From: Guyanagaster necrorhizus
Lineage: Eukaryota; Basidiomycota; Agaricomycetes; Agaricales; Physalacriaceae
NCBI RefSeq assembly: GCF_019112545.1
Contig: NW_025064886.1
Location: forward strand, 725,277-789,276
DNA: 64,000 nucleotides
Direction of reading: 5' to 3'
Shown here: positions 1-11,942 of the stretch, one piece after another
Layout of the letters: every line of letters begins with the position of its first letter
Numbering within the stretch: position 1 is the stretch's first letter
The notes under the pieces: generated by a model
Seen by the model: only the letters and a program-made list of their open reading frames with translations
Database searches by the model: none
Told to the model about the DNA's origin: nothing
Position numbers and translations under genes: made by a program

Positions 1-1830
1 CAACTCCAGTGATAAGCCATCAGAGCTGTGCTCTTCCAGGAGTAAGAGAGCAAATAGCATCCAGTCATGTTTCTCTCTAAGGCTCTCATAACCACTGAGA
101 GGAATTATGAAATCTATGACAAGGAATTGCTCACAATCATGCTTGCTCTGACCAAATAGCAACACTATCTGATAGAGGCAACTCAGAAATTTCAGATCTG
201 AACTGATTATCAGAACCTCTAATACTTCTGACTCTCACAAAAACTGAATCAATGACAGACATGATAGGTCACTGAATTAGCCAAGTATGACTTCATTCTA
301 CAGCATAAGGTAGAGACCACCAACAAAAAAGTGGACCTTCTCAGCTGCCATGCAGATTATGACCAGGAGAAAAATAATAACAGAGAGATGGTGATGCTTA
401 AAATGAAGCACTTCAGGCTGATAATCATGCTGATGGAGGAGAAAGCATATGAGTGCATCAAGAGTGCTACTCAATGACCTGAACTATAAGACCAGAAGGT
501 GGCCTCCTCAATTAACCACAATCAGATATTCAGAAATTGCAAAAATGGCAGAGCTAGTACTGCAGGATTATTAGTAGCTAAAACTAAAAATAGATGTGAA
601 AAAGTATATTAAGGCCTGAAAAATCTATCAACACACTAAGTCCAGCACATAGACAAGAACAGCTCTGCTATACCCAAACAAAGTCTCAATAATACCATGG
701 ATCCATATCTCTGTGGATATAGTAACTGGACTACCAAAGTATTATAGCTATAATGCTATCATCATCATAGTCAATCACTTCTTTAAAGTGATTATCTCAG
801 TCACATTCTCAACAGAGCTATCATCAGAAGGGTGAGCAAAGATTTTATGAGATGAAGTCTATGCCAAATATGGCATGCCACAGATAGTGATCTCAGATCA
901 TGGACCACAGCTTGTCTCTAAGTTCATGACAGACCTATATCATCTACTTTAGATCTAGAGTAATGTCTCCACCATCTATCATTCTCAAACTGATAGACAG
1001 ATAGAGTGGATCAATTAAGAAGTGGAAAAGTACCTTCACATGTTCATCAACCATCAGCAAGATGATTGAGCTGATTGGCTGCTGCTTGCAGCTTTTCAAC
1101 ATAATAATCACATTCATTCCACCACTAGCAAAACTCTATTCTTTGTTAATTACAGATGACACTCTCATGTTTCCACCTCATTCTGCCATTCTGCTACAAC
1201 CTCCATCTTTATGACATTTATAGAACAAATATCAAACATCTATAAAGAGATAAAGATCACTCTCAAAAAACTGCTGATACTATAAAATGACAATATGACA
1301 AGTCTTATCATCCAGCTGTTCAGTATAGCATTGAAAATTGAGTATAGCTCAACATCTCCAATCTCTATCCTCCATGCTCAAAAAGAAAACTCTCTAATAA
1401 GTATACTGATTCCTTTCTCATTATAAAAAAGATTGATGTGTCCATCTATCAACTCATACTGCCCTCTACATGGAAGATACACCCCATTTTTAATAAGATA
1501 CTTCTATTTCCATATATATCATCTGTCTTTCTCAACCAGAAAGTCCTGCCACCTCCAGAACCAGACTTGATTGAAGAAGAGGAACATTATGAAATTGAGC
1601 AAATTCTTGACCACTGCTTTTGCAAAACCCATGGCCACCATAGTGCCAGTTCCAGCTCTCATATCAAATATCTTATCAAGTGGAAGGAGTATAAACTGAA
1701 ATCAAACTAGTGGGTGCACAAATGCAATATAGATGCTGATACCATAATTTATAACTACAGATTATCTCTTAATTGAGCCATCAGAATGATGGTCTTAAAG
1801 AGAGAGTAATATTATAATTTTTTCTATTTT
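1..1830 (+). pseudogene. Decayed Ty3/gypsy (chromovirus) retrotransposon, 3' part of pol
   Basis: Conceptual translation with many stops and frame changes gives, in order, an RNase H piece near 100-300 (YDKELLTI), an integrase core near 690-1150 (DIVTGLP, SDHGPQL, SQTDRQIEWI) and a chromodomain near 1560-1740 (YEIEQILDH, YLIKWKEY). That order is the Ty3/gypsy chromovirus arrangement. The first bases already lie inside RNase H, so gag, protease and reverse transcriptase, if present, are upstream of the window. The longest open stretch, 1438-1710, covers the chromodomain only. No LTR was recognised. The stretch is AT-rich and has no CpG at all, unlike everything after 2813. It is a dead copy. 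Confidence 0.88.
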
Positions 1831-2813
1831 TCTTATCTTATTTTATTTTATCTTATCTGATGTCTATCTCATCATAGGGTGCTTATGATTATGGGATGAT
1901 CATCATGCAATGAAGATGGGCATAATAGATGAGCTACAACAATAATGTTAAGAATGCTTTGATAATGGACAACACTCATTTATCTCACATTCAATAACCA
2001 GACACCATAGTATCATAATGCAGAAGGCCATAATAGTGTAAAAGGTTTGAATGTGAAACCACACTAGTTTATCACATGTTTTGATCATGTGCAACTTGAG
2101 TCTAATATTTGGTAGTTGCCTCACAATATCAACATCTTTGATGGACTTCAGTCAAGTTTGAGTAAATGTAAATGTAAATGCTGTCTTCTGCTTTTTGGTT
2201 TGTGTAGGTTCTTCATCATCATCCTCTACTTCTTTGTCATTATCTTCCCATAATTGCTTGGCAGTCACTCTTGCCAATTCAGATGCATAAGAACAGAAAT
2301 ACTTGCCTATGAGGTGATTGATCATCACTGTCTTCTTCTCTTAGTAGCTTCCAGCTGCATTACATACTGTGTTTAAGGTGCAGCCATCAGATTAGATATA
2401 TTCTATATAGAAAATGACACACCAGTCTTGAACCATACCTCATCCTTGTATGTGAGCAGTTTCTGATCCAAGTCAATTAAAATGTGTGCTAATATGCTAG
2501 TCAGTGGTGATTAATATATCTATAATAGTAGGCCTTGTGATGACTTATTCTAAAGTTCCCCAGAGTCATAGAACTGATTCCATAGTTGGCTTTTACCATC
2601 CATCTCAGAGTAGAGGTGTTATGAAGGAAATTTGGAACTAAAGGACTGAAAACTTTCTTGGGCTGTCAAAAGATCATGTGACTGCATTAAGGTTAATTAA
2701 GAATATGAAAAAATGGCCTGCTGGTTAAGCCTTAGCTTAAATCAAATTTAAGGCTTCAATTAAGCTAAGCTTAATACCTTAACCACAACACTCAGTGGGG
2801 CAATGAGGTGAGT
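1831..2813. mobile_element. Second CpG-free repeat fragment of unknown class
   Basis: The compositional anomaly continues past the gypsy chromodomain to 2813. On the minus strand, around 2160-2600, there are coding-like but broken stretches, including an acidic run (KEVEDDDEE) followed by a lysine/glutamine-rich segment. I could not assign these to a transposase family. Near 2725-2790 there are repeated and inverted AAGCTTAA/TTAAGCTT-type words, which may be an element terminus. The boundary with normal CpG-containing DNA is sharp, at 2814. Confidence 0.5.
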
Positions 2814-3482
2814 CGGCCCGACCTCCTACTATAAGGAGAAAGTTTTTGTTGCTGAAGTTTGAACCATATCGCGCGACCTTCGCATCTATGTTGCTAGGAA
2901 ATGACTACGGAAAATGGTCTTTCTGACCTTCTAGATTTACATTACTCAGTAAGTATTATGGCATTTTCGCCTTTTACCCGGATTATCCAGGTTCACCAAT
3001 CTTAATAAGTATTCAACTCGCTTAAACTTGGTTGCAATGAGCCAGGGCGCCCGCGCAGGCATACGTCATTCGTCATAATTCCTGGCTGTCAAAACTTGCC
3101 AAGCCTTATGAAATTGCATGTTTTTTTTGCAAATACGATGGCATCTCTGGTGTCTTGGACGTTCTGGCGGCTTGGGCGTTCTGGTGTCTTGGGCGTTCTT
3201 ATTTAATAAGCTCTAGGTGGCTGCCACAATGGTGCATGGTCCTACGAGGCAGCGTATATTTTCTCACAAGGATGCTTTTGACAATGTGCATCATTCGTGC
3301 ACGGAGACTGATGCATCGGAAGCCTTCCATCTTTAATGGAGTGTGGTCGAAGCAGTATCAATTTGATGGGTTTAACTGCGCAAACTGTGCACACGACCAC
3401 TCCGAACTACGACCGATGGCCATCAGGATAGAGACTCCAACGCTTTTTAGGTCAGTTAACCTCGTCATTTTCCGAATTTTTC
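2814..3482. other. Intergenic, upstream of the Stealth gene
   Basis: Normal-composition DNA between the CpG-free repeat block and the Stealth gene. An open frame at 3155-3541 overlaps the start of that gene in another frame. It has no recognisable motif and is probably chance. Short imperfect repeats of a CTTGG.CGTTCTGG word occur at about 3153-3197. No clear promoter element was seen. Confidence 0.5.
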
Positions 3483-6112
3483 ATGTCTGTTGGCTCCTAC
3501 AAGCAGTTCCATTTTTCATCTCGACAGTCCACCTGCAGTAAGGATGGTGAACCTGTATCGACTTCTTGTCCGTCAGCATTGACATGGCATCGTATTTTGC
3601 GGAAATCGAACTACGCTCTTCTCCCCGAGGTGCCACCTTCTGCGGCCTCAAAACGATCCCATAGACTCCCCCAGGCTGTATTATGGTCAGTCATCGGTTC
3701 GCTCTCTATTCTTGGCACGGTCTATGCCATGCATCGTTTTTCTACCTACCCTTCACTACCATTCCTTCTAAATGCAGCCTCTACCAATGCCTTTCCTTCC
3801 AACCCATATTTTTGGCAGCCTTCACCCGACCTTTATTTTTGGCAGTCCAAAAAATACTCTCCTTCTGCTCTTTGCACGCCCACAAACCGACACGATAGTC
3901 CTCACCTGACGTCCATAAATTCCGTCTCCTACGATCAATTTGTAGGCCACAGTGACGGGAGTCCGAAAGCTTTCAGTTTACTTCCTGTGACCTCTATCCC
4001 AGTAGCCTGTCTGGAAGACTACTTTTCCGGACAGTCCTGCTCTCGCTCTGTCACTGATTCTGAATTTAATTCCCGAGCACTCATAGATATCGTGTGGTCA
4101 TGGGTTAATGGCAGCGACCCCCTGCATATTGCAGCTCTGAATGACACAGAGCACGCCTATGGATACGGCAGTTCGAAACCCAAACTTTATCGGTGCGTAC
4201 TCATGTTCCGCTGATGTCAGAACCTATCTTATCGGAATGAAAGTGATCATAATGAACTCAAATATTCTATGCGCTCCGCACTGGCACATTTTCGACACGG
4301 CGTCGGCTCGTTTCACCTACTCACTTCTGACAATCCCGCCTCCGATTCCACGATTAGTAGCGAAGTCCGGTACGGCCAAATCCCTCAGTGGCTTTCAGGC
4401 TCTCAATGGACAGATGGGTCTGCCTACTTGGACATTCAACACCATTCCCAGTTTTTTGTCCCTAGCGCATATACCGGTCCTACATTCAACAGCTTCGCAA
4501 TAGAGTCGCAGCTCGGAAGTCTTTGCGGCGTTTCTGAGAACTTCATTTATATGAATGATGACTTTTTGTTCAATGGCGACGTCGAGACTGAAGATTTCTA
4601 CACCCCATTCTTTGGACCTGTTCTTCGATTCGATTACGGAATGGGCGTCGACCCGCACAATCCCTCTGGTGCGGATCCGGACGGGGAGTGGCGGCCCTTA
4701 GACTATAGCAGCCATTTACTGTCGAAACGGTTTGGACTAAGACCACGCTTGTACATCGTACATGCTCATAAGCTCATTAATATGCCTATCATGCACGAGA
4801 TGTCGGCAGGAATGTGGTCGAAGGAGTTTCGCGCTACAGCGCATCGACCATTCCGAGGAATGAACGGACAACCAACGGAGACTGACCCAGGTACTCTTCT
4901 TGAAAACTCGAAGAACAAATTTGAATACTGACTCAATAATCTAGCTCCCAAACATGTACCTGACGGAGACGACGTTCACCCTGGGTTCATGTTCAGTAAT
5001 TATCTCATCGATCGTGCGCGAGAGGCACTCTTATGGTCATGGGTGGTCGGCCGTATTGGCGGTAATGGAACGATGCATGTAGATCGAGAAAATACCCAAC
5101 GCTCAGATAACGATGATCGATGGGAACCAGAAATGCATGGCGCACGCGCCTGGAAGGAACTTGGAGGGCTCGTCGGTAAGGCCAAGATCGTAGTAAGAGT
5201 ACCCCAACGAGAAACTCTTGACCACGATCGTGTCGAAAATCTGGTGAACAAACGGAGACCGGAGATGCAAAGTCAGTACTCTTTTTCGTCTCAGGATGGA
5301 TGCCCCCTGCAATATACGAAACCCAATACGCCTGGGCACCCACCAAGATTGGCATCGAATCCGCATTACAAAAATTTCGGGTGGAGGACAGCGGCTCTCT
5401 GTGAAATCTCATGGAATCAGTGTTTTGAGAAGGACGATAGGCCTATTGAGAGTGCTAGCGAGATTTTCGTTCATGTGGCATTTGAGAACGTCAACTGTGG
5501 AGATTGCAGTAAGCCCCCTTGACTATTAACTCATGGCCGCGTTTATAATATTCTGCCCAAAGTAATCAGAGCCTTAATGATTGCTTCAGGGCCTCTCGGT
5601 CTATCCGAATTCCTTCCGTCGCCAAACAGGACTGTTCCACTTCGCCGACCGCAAAACCATGTTGACGAGCTCCCCCCAGTCGGACCTCCACATCTTCCAC
5701 TAGCGCCTGACTATCGTGACATCGATTTTTCTTTAGATACTGTGATGGCGCCATGGATTGAAGAGGCCACTCAGAGGCGAGGACTGGAGAAAGGAGCAGC
5801 GGGGCTGAGTGTCAGAGAATGGACAATGATGGCCATTCAGAGGTATCGCTACGTCGTCGGTACGCTCTTCTATCCCCCCTAAGAGCCTTGTTTAGTTAAT
5901 AAACCTCTACAGGCGAATTACCAACGAGATTCCTCTCAATCAACACCCCGGCCACAGCTCGTAGTGGCGTCAAAGGTCTTGGAAATGAGGCTTTGAGATT
6001 AGTATGCATCAATGACGATGTCACGAACCAAAACGATGTGTCGGCCGTTGATAAAATACTGCAGGATTGGTTCGCTTCCAAGTGGCCAACACCAGCAGCC
6101 TGGGAAGCCTGA
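3483..6112 (+). CDS. Stealth-family (GlcNAc-1-phosphotransferase / Xpt1-like) type II membrane protein
   Basis: Stealth proteins transfer sugar phosphates to glycans. Relatives include animal GNPTAB and the Cryptococcus xylosylphosphotransferase Xpt1, both in the secretory pathway. All four conserved regions are visible: CR1 (DIVWSWVNGSDP), CR2 (DHNELKYSMRS; PTFNSFAIES; FIYMNDDF), CR3 (AHKLINMPIMHEM, then HRPFRGMNG) and CR4 (LRLVCINDD). One N-terminal membrane segment follows a cytosolic head of about 60 residues, predicting type II Golgi topology. Exons that keep all motifs in frame: 3483-4192, 4244-4890, 4945-5508, 5563-5859, 5913-6112, with introns of 51-54 bp. The stop at 4212 lies inside intron 1, so the gene is intact. 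The start is the first ATG in frame ahead of the membrane segment. The acceptor substrate is unknown. Confidence 0.88.
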
Positions 6113-7219
6113 CTTTGCATCTAGCGAGATTTGTTACAGAGCATCTTATCATTTAATTTCTTTAATTTCAAGTTTAGAGTTTAGATGACCGGCATATGGT
6201 CCCAATAAGGAACGCGGAGGTTCTGTGCCACAGCCAAAAAGTGCCACAGACCATAACAATACCGTGCCGCTGTGATATCCACCAGGTGCCAGCTGGAATG
6301 TCTCACGGGTTTGATACTGTTACAGGGATTAGAATATCACCGGTGAGGATACTACAGGAGCAGACTGCCAATAAATTTATGTACTACAGGTATTACGATT
6401 AGACCAGTTGCTAGCGCTGCCTGCCCTAAACTGATCGGGCTGTTGCTGATACTAACCGGCATCAGGCAACTGATACTTAGCCTCCAAGTTTCCGTTAGAT
6501 AATCGAGTCCTTTCTGCTGTGCTTAAACCTCCTCTTCAAAGGCGACTAAAAAGTATAAGGTCTGCTTTTGAGACTCGTAGTTAACTCGGAGCTTACACTT
6601 CATTCGTCTTCACTGCTGTCAATGGGGACTTGGCCAAACTTCAACAGCCTGGCGATATCTCTAAGTGGTTCTCTGTCAGACTTAGGACGCCTGAGCCTTG
6701 CCTAGTCAATCATGAGCTCGGAGCTCGGAAGCGAGCGACTTGATACATGTCCTACATCAAGCTCGTGGATGGGCGATCCCTCGCTCGCGGAAACATAGGG
6801 AAACATCGCCTGCTGTAACGCCAGCTGTCCCAGACTCTGAGAAACACGACGTCGACGTCTCTGCCACAGAATGAATGATGATGTGCATTTGAGACTTGAT
6901 GCAGCGTTCTCCCTTGAATTGGCCTGCCGACCGCCCCCTCGTGCCCTTTTGGGGACTTATGCAGTTAAATCAGCTTGAACGCCGCCTTTCCAGGCTGTGC
7001 GTCCGTCCCTCCCTCTGACCCACACTGTGTCGTATGGTTTCTCGATACGAGTTCACACTAACGCCGATCTGCCAATGTGCGGAGAGCAGAATAATTTGAC
7101 TACTTTTGAACTCCCTGCAAGTACGTGGGCCCCTGTACTTCGAGAGGTACATGCTCCATTCCGTATTTAAAAGCGTTTACTTGAATTTTCAACGTTCAAA
7201 CCTCCCTGCGTTTCCAGAG
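6113..7219. other. Intergenic, 1.1 kb
   Basis: No coding region recognised; open frames at 6196 and 6970 look like chance. One nested inverted repeat stands out. GCGAGCGA at 6731-6738 pairs with TCGCTCGC at 6781-6788, and inside it CTTGAT at 6739-6744 pairs with ATCAAG at 6756-6761. It could form a stem-loop but has no family resemblance that I recognise. The stretch holds the GH30 promoter. Confidence 0.5.
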
Positions 7220-9735
7220 ATGCGTCAAGCATTTGCAGTACCTCTTCTTTTAAGTACAACCGTCTTTTGCCAGCAGATTTGGGACATCGTAAGTTGTCAG
7301 ACACTGCACGCTTCTTAAGTTCTTATCTGACTTGTACTAGTGGCAAACAACTTGGGACAGATCTAAGCTCTTCACATCGCTTGCACTTTCCACACCGATA
7401 AACTTTCAGTCTCCCGGTAGCATCGGAAGCGCAGATATTGTCGTAAATGACACATCCACATACCAGTCCGTCTGGGGGTTCGGTGGATCACTCAGTAAGC
7501 TCAACATAAACATGTCCAGTGCTTTGAATCTGATGGGGTATTATAGCTGATTCATCTGCGCTGATACTGAATAACTTGAAGGTACGCGGTATTCCTGTCA
7601 TGCTTGAAGATTGGGAGCTTATTGTATTCGCCTTTACTAGTCTACAAATTCCACCAATTACTGGACACTTATGAAATATCTCTTTGACGCCACGGACGGT
7701 GCAAACGCTGCAGGTTTGAATTATATTCGTGTTCCTCTGGGTGCATCCGATTTCTCTGCAAGCCGTGAGTTACTTACAGTGAACAGTGATCCATGCATAC
7801 GGCTCAAACATGATTAGAATACAGCTTCGATGATTCGAGCGGTGACACCTCCTTCGCCAAATTCAACATTGATGCAGCGCCATCATATTTGTTCTCTGTC
7901 CTCAAAGATATAATCTCCATTAATAGCCGTAAGTCTACCTCCCTCCCCTTGCATTGTGATTGGCCAAGACACACTTTCATAGTCGTAAAGGTGCATGTCC
8001 TTCCTTGGTCTCCGCCAGGATGGATGAAAGATAGTGGAACGATGAACGGGGGAACCCTCAATTCGACTCTGGTTACTAAGTGTACGTCTCGTCTCCTCTT
8101 CTGTCGTGTACTTCACGAAGATGGATTACAGATGCGACTTACCTTCTCAAATGTCTGCAAGGATTCCAGTCCAAAGGCCTACCGGTTTACGCCATATCGA
8201 TACAGAATGAGCCCGAAAACAATTTAAACGCATCTCCAACGGCTACTTTACCTGCGGTTACCGAGGGACGAATCGGGACGGCTTTGAGGGCGCTGATGGA
8301 TAACTTTGGCTTCGAAGCGGTGAAGCTCATCGGGTGGGATCATAACTGGGACGGCGCTGGAGGCTATGCTATCGATCTTATGGAAGCAGCAGGTGACGCC
8401 TTCGATGGTGTTGCTTTCCACTGTTATGCGGTAAGTGATCCTTCTGTGTCTGAATATCTGAAGCTCACAAGCCTGGGTTCAGGGAAATGTTACGGAACAG
8501 GACACGTTCCACACTCAATACCCTGACAAAGAGGTAAGTTTGGAATTTGGAACTCGAAAGGACTCCAACTAACAGCATCCATCAGATCTATTTCACCGGT
8601 AGGTAATGTGTTTTATAATGTGTGGCGTTATTGAGCTCAGTACACGTTGTCATAAATTTAGAATGTACCGGAAGTCTTGGTAGAGTTTTTTTTAATTTCG
8701 TGCGCCGTTGTCAATCCTCATGGACGTTTTAAGGCAGTGACTGGTGGAGCGATATCAAAGCAAGTGTTTGCTTATATCCGTGGTCTGATGACGGTGCTTA
8801 CACAGTACATTTCACGCGCAGTGGTACATGGACAACATGTATGTCTCGTCTCCTACGTTCCTTTATGGCCCAGATATTAAATGACATCCAACTTCTTTTC
8901 AGTTTCATAGGTACCTTTCTTTGCTGCGCTCTTCATTTCCACCACTTACCTCGTGGCGGTACAGGTGCAATAGAGCACAACTCTCACTCCGGCCTCATGT
9001 GGAATATCGCTTTGGATGGTAACGGCGAACCTAGATACCCTGGGACGACCAGCTGCAGCGAAGGTTGTCGGGCTATCGTTCAAGTCAATTCCGATGGAAC
9101 ATACAGTGTTAATCAGGAATGTAAGGGCTAACCATACTGTTTTCCGTTTCAACTCATCATCGTATTGTCAGTCTACGCGATGGCCCAAGCGTCTAAAGCC
9201 ATTGTCCCCAAGGACAAAGGTGGCCCGTTCGGTAAACGTGTCAAAGTGAGCGTTGGTGGCGATTTGAGCTGGACTCTTCGTGTTGGCGCGTACGTTACAG
9301 GAAGAGCCTCGTCATCAGACTGGTTGAGATATTCCCTAGTTGTGTTGAATTGTGGGTGATCTATACTCAACTCGTGTCAGCGGTTAACCCTTCTTAGGGT
9401 ATGATCACCCTAATGGCTCGTGGAGTCCTCAACCTGTCAAGACCACCATAGAATTCAGAGGCATGCAGGTATGTATCTAGATAGTTTTGTCTGGGAATAA
9501 AGGTAACGTTAGGAACAGGCCCAGTATACCTTTCCTGTCGGAGTCACAACTTTGTGGTGGTACGGTATGTGCGATGTTGCCACGTTGGCTCCTCTTTCTG
9601 AGGATACCGTTTACTGAATACTATCCAGGATCCCCTCAGTCATCGTTGGTGCAAGATCCATTGGAGGTCTATGTACAAACTGGACAGAATGAGCCAGAGA
9701 TGTTCAAGATGTCTCCGGAACGAGACGAGTTGTGA
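7220..9735 (+). CDS. Secreted GH30 glycoside hydrolase (beta-1,6-glucanase type) with C-terminal RDEL
   Basis: Family GH30 enzymes retain configuration. In fungi, the related secreted forms cut beta-1,6-glucan. Motifs in order: signal peptide (about residues 1-18), GFGGSLTDSSA, LNYIRVPLGASDFS, LPWSPPGWMK, SIQNEPEN (acid/base Glu), HCYAG, YFTECTGSL (nucleophile Glu) and a beta-sandwich ending VGVTTLWWY. Eighteen exons are needed: 7220-7288, 7341-7494, 7547-7581, 7641-7764, 7818-7928, 7983-8081, 8132-8430, 8483-8533, 8586-8598, 8662-8679, 8734-8759, 8822-8838, 8903-8910, 8965-9120, 9172-9351, 9398-9468, 9519-9564, 9629-9735. Around the nucleophile the exons are tiny (13, 18, 26, 17 and 8 nt). 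The intron 8760-8821 is GC-AG. The last exon adds a tail of about 34 residues ending RDEL. Glucosylceramidase-like activity is the alternative. Confidence 0.87.
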
Positions 9736-10662
9736 ATGTAGCAAATACTATATGAGCTTCGAATGTATGTTAGTAAAGTCTAATTAGTTTATCACAGCTG
9801 TTATTCATACCTTACAGAAATAGAGCAGTGGATCCTAATGATCACCGCGTTGAGGACTCTTAGAAAATATGTAGAACACTATCATAACTAACTTGAAGCC
9901 GATCTAGGACTGGGAACTTGAATGGTAACCGGAATACATACTTGCCAATTTTTGTCCTACTGAGCTTTTGTCTCTCTTGGGTGTGGCCAAAGGATGTACC
10001 ATAAATATGGGTGGATATTGTCTTTGAATGCTCGAAGAAACTTCATCTTGGAGCGAGGACTGAGCTGTCTATAGGTATGTTTGAGTTTCATTGTAGAGAC
10101 TGGCAACCCTTTCATAGAGAAGAAGGATACGATGCGCGACGTGTGTCTAATACTGACGAACTCGGTGTTCGTTGAGATTGCATGATTCCTTGTCTGTAAT
10201 CGATATCAATGCGGCGACAATAGTTTCCTTATCGAATATTATGTCAGTCGATGTTGTTCGATTCTTGTACGTACGAGGTCTGCGGTTGCTGCAGTATGAC
10301 GGTTATTCAGTGCACATTGCGGCTCATCGGTTCTCCGATATGGACGTGTATGAGCCGACTGGGTCCACGGCATTAATCTTTTGATAAACTATCCGCACTT
10401 CGGAGCATTTTCATCTGCATCATGTCGCAAGCAGCCTGCGTTTTGGCCTGGTAGCTGACATTCATTGCGGTTTGTTTTGTGGTACTTATCTGCAGGAGTT
10501 TTTGCAAGAAGTATCTAATTTATCGTGTCAATAATAAAAGTATGATAATTCTTCTATCAGAAATTCAGATATGTTACATAGTGCTTTTATTGCTAACATA
10601 CTTATTCCGGAAGATGATTGCCCAATTCGGTACACGTTGCTTGAACCCTCCCACCACGTCCA
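9736..10662. other. Intergenic, 0.9 kb
   Basis: Between the GH30 stop and coatomer zeta I see no gene. Open frames at 10172-10384 and 10479-10682 carry no motif, and the second runs into the RET3 start in another frame. The stretch must hold the GH30 3' end and the RET3 promoter. Confidence 0.5.
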
Positions 10663-11325
10663 ATGAATCTCTCCCTTTATAGCATCAATGCCTTCATAGT
10701 CCTCGACACTGAAGGTCATCGCGTCCTCGCAAAATACTACAGGCCCAAAGGCCATCCTCAGGGCGAATCCAAAGAGCTACTCACTTTGAAGGACCAGAAG
10801 GCATTCGAGAAGGGGCTCTGGCAAAAGACGAAGAAGGCTGGAGGTGAAATTGCTTCGATTCGCCGGGTGGAACAGTGTGCTAACGTTGTGCTCAGGAGAC
10901 ATCATCCTATTCGAATCCAAGCTCGCTGTGTACAAGCACTCCCTCGACCTCATTATTTACTTTATTGCCGGGCCTACGGAGAACGAGCTCATGCTTTCGG
11001 CAGCCCTGAATTCGCTAATCGACGCGCTGTCGCTCCTGCTGAGGAATCAGCTTGAAAAGAGGGCCGTGCTGGAGAACTTGGATATGGTATTGCTGTGTCT
11101 GGACGAGACAATTGACGATGGGTGCGTCCGAGATGCTCTTGTCTTTGCTGTACTGCTCATTGCTCACTTTTCAGAATCATCATGGATACGGATGCTGCTG
11201 CTATTTCGTCGAGAGTCAGTCGGCCGCGTCCCGACACGACAGATATCGTCATCAATGAGCAAACGATCATGAATGCGTACCAGACTGTGAAAGATAAAAT
11301 GGCCCAACGGATGGCGCAGTTCTAG
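10663..11325 (+). CDS. RET3: Coatomer subunit zeta
   Basis: Small subunit of the COPI coat, which drives Golgi-to-ER retrograde transport. It pairs with gamma-COP in the adaptor-like subcomplex. The protein starts MNLSLYSINAFIVLDTEG, then has RVLAKYY, GDIILFESKLAVYK, a conserved block (IYFIAGPTENELML) and the helix LENLDMVLLCLDET, as in the longin-like zeta-COP fold. The C-terminal tail is short (KDKMAQRMAQF). Exons: 10663-10843, 10896-11121, 11175-11325, with introns of 52 and 53 bp. The product is about 185 residues, normal for the family. This is a single-copy housekeeping gene and looks intact. Confidence 0.95.
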
Positions 11326-11942
11326 ATTGGTATGTCCACTTATGCTTGAATTCTCGAAATTGACCCCGGGATAGTCCTCTTCTCGTAGATGTGTTGTTTA
11401 TTTCATTGGCATTATGATCTTTCACCCTGTCGGACATCCGCTGAATTTTTGTGTGTCCTGAATGGCCTACAGCCAAAACTGGAAATGTGGTACGCTGTAC
11501 TAAGTCAACCGACTATTGCACCACGCGTTTACCGCTCTGAAATTCAAGGCTCTGCTTGGGGTGGTTACTCTGTAAACGTTACTTTCGGTGATACGTCCAA
11601 TTTGCGATGACTTGTTTTTGGAACCCGTGCGAATACTGTTCACGGGATATGACAATCGCATTCTTGTGATGTTGCCGGTCCGAAAACATTTGCTGAGGTT
11701 AAAAGAATATCAATTTATTACCTACGCCCTGTGCTGGACTTGCAGTGGACCCTCACGGGTTTGTTATCACATGAGGGCGGAATACGGATCTGTCGGTCTT
11801 CGCATGCCCAAAAATGTGGCGCCTTAGATTGGAGAACCGTCGAGGCCGTAACTCTTCTATCGGACCGGATACTAGTGTCATTTGGCTACGGACCGGAGGG
11901 CATATAAAGGTCGAGCTGACAGTGGACTGATCAAAAATCGCA
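11326..11942. other. Intergenic, RET3 3' end and GH79 promoter
   Basis: No gene is supported. Open frames at 11389-11610 and 11588-11827 have no recognisable motif. A TATA-like box (CATATAAAGG) lies near 11900, about 40 bp before the GH79 start codon at 11943, and is a plausible core promoter. Confidence 0.45.

Noticed and set aside
3155..3541. 128-codon open frame upstream of the Stealth gene
   Set aside because: Low-complexity repeats at its start, no motif, overlaps the real gene in another frame.
4193..4243. In-frame stop at 4212 in the Stealth gene, suggesting a pseudogene
   Set aside because: A 51-bp intron with a CTGAT branch removes it and joins LYR to DHNELKYS, the family sequence.
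6731..6788. Nested inverted repeat as a terminator or RNA gene
   Set aside because: Stems of only 8 and 6 bp with a long loop; no family pattern and no neighbouring gene end.
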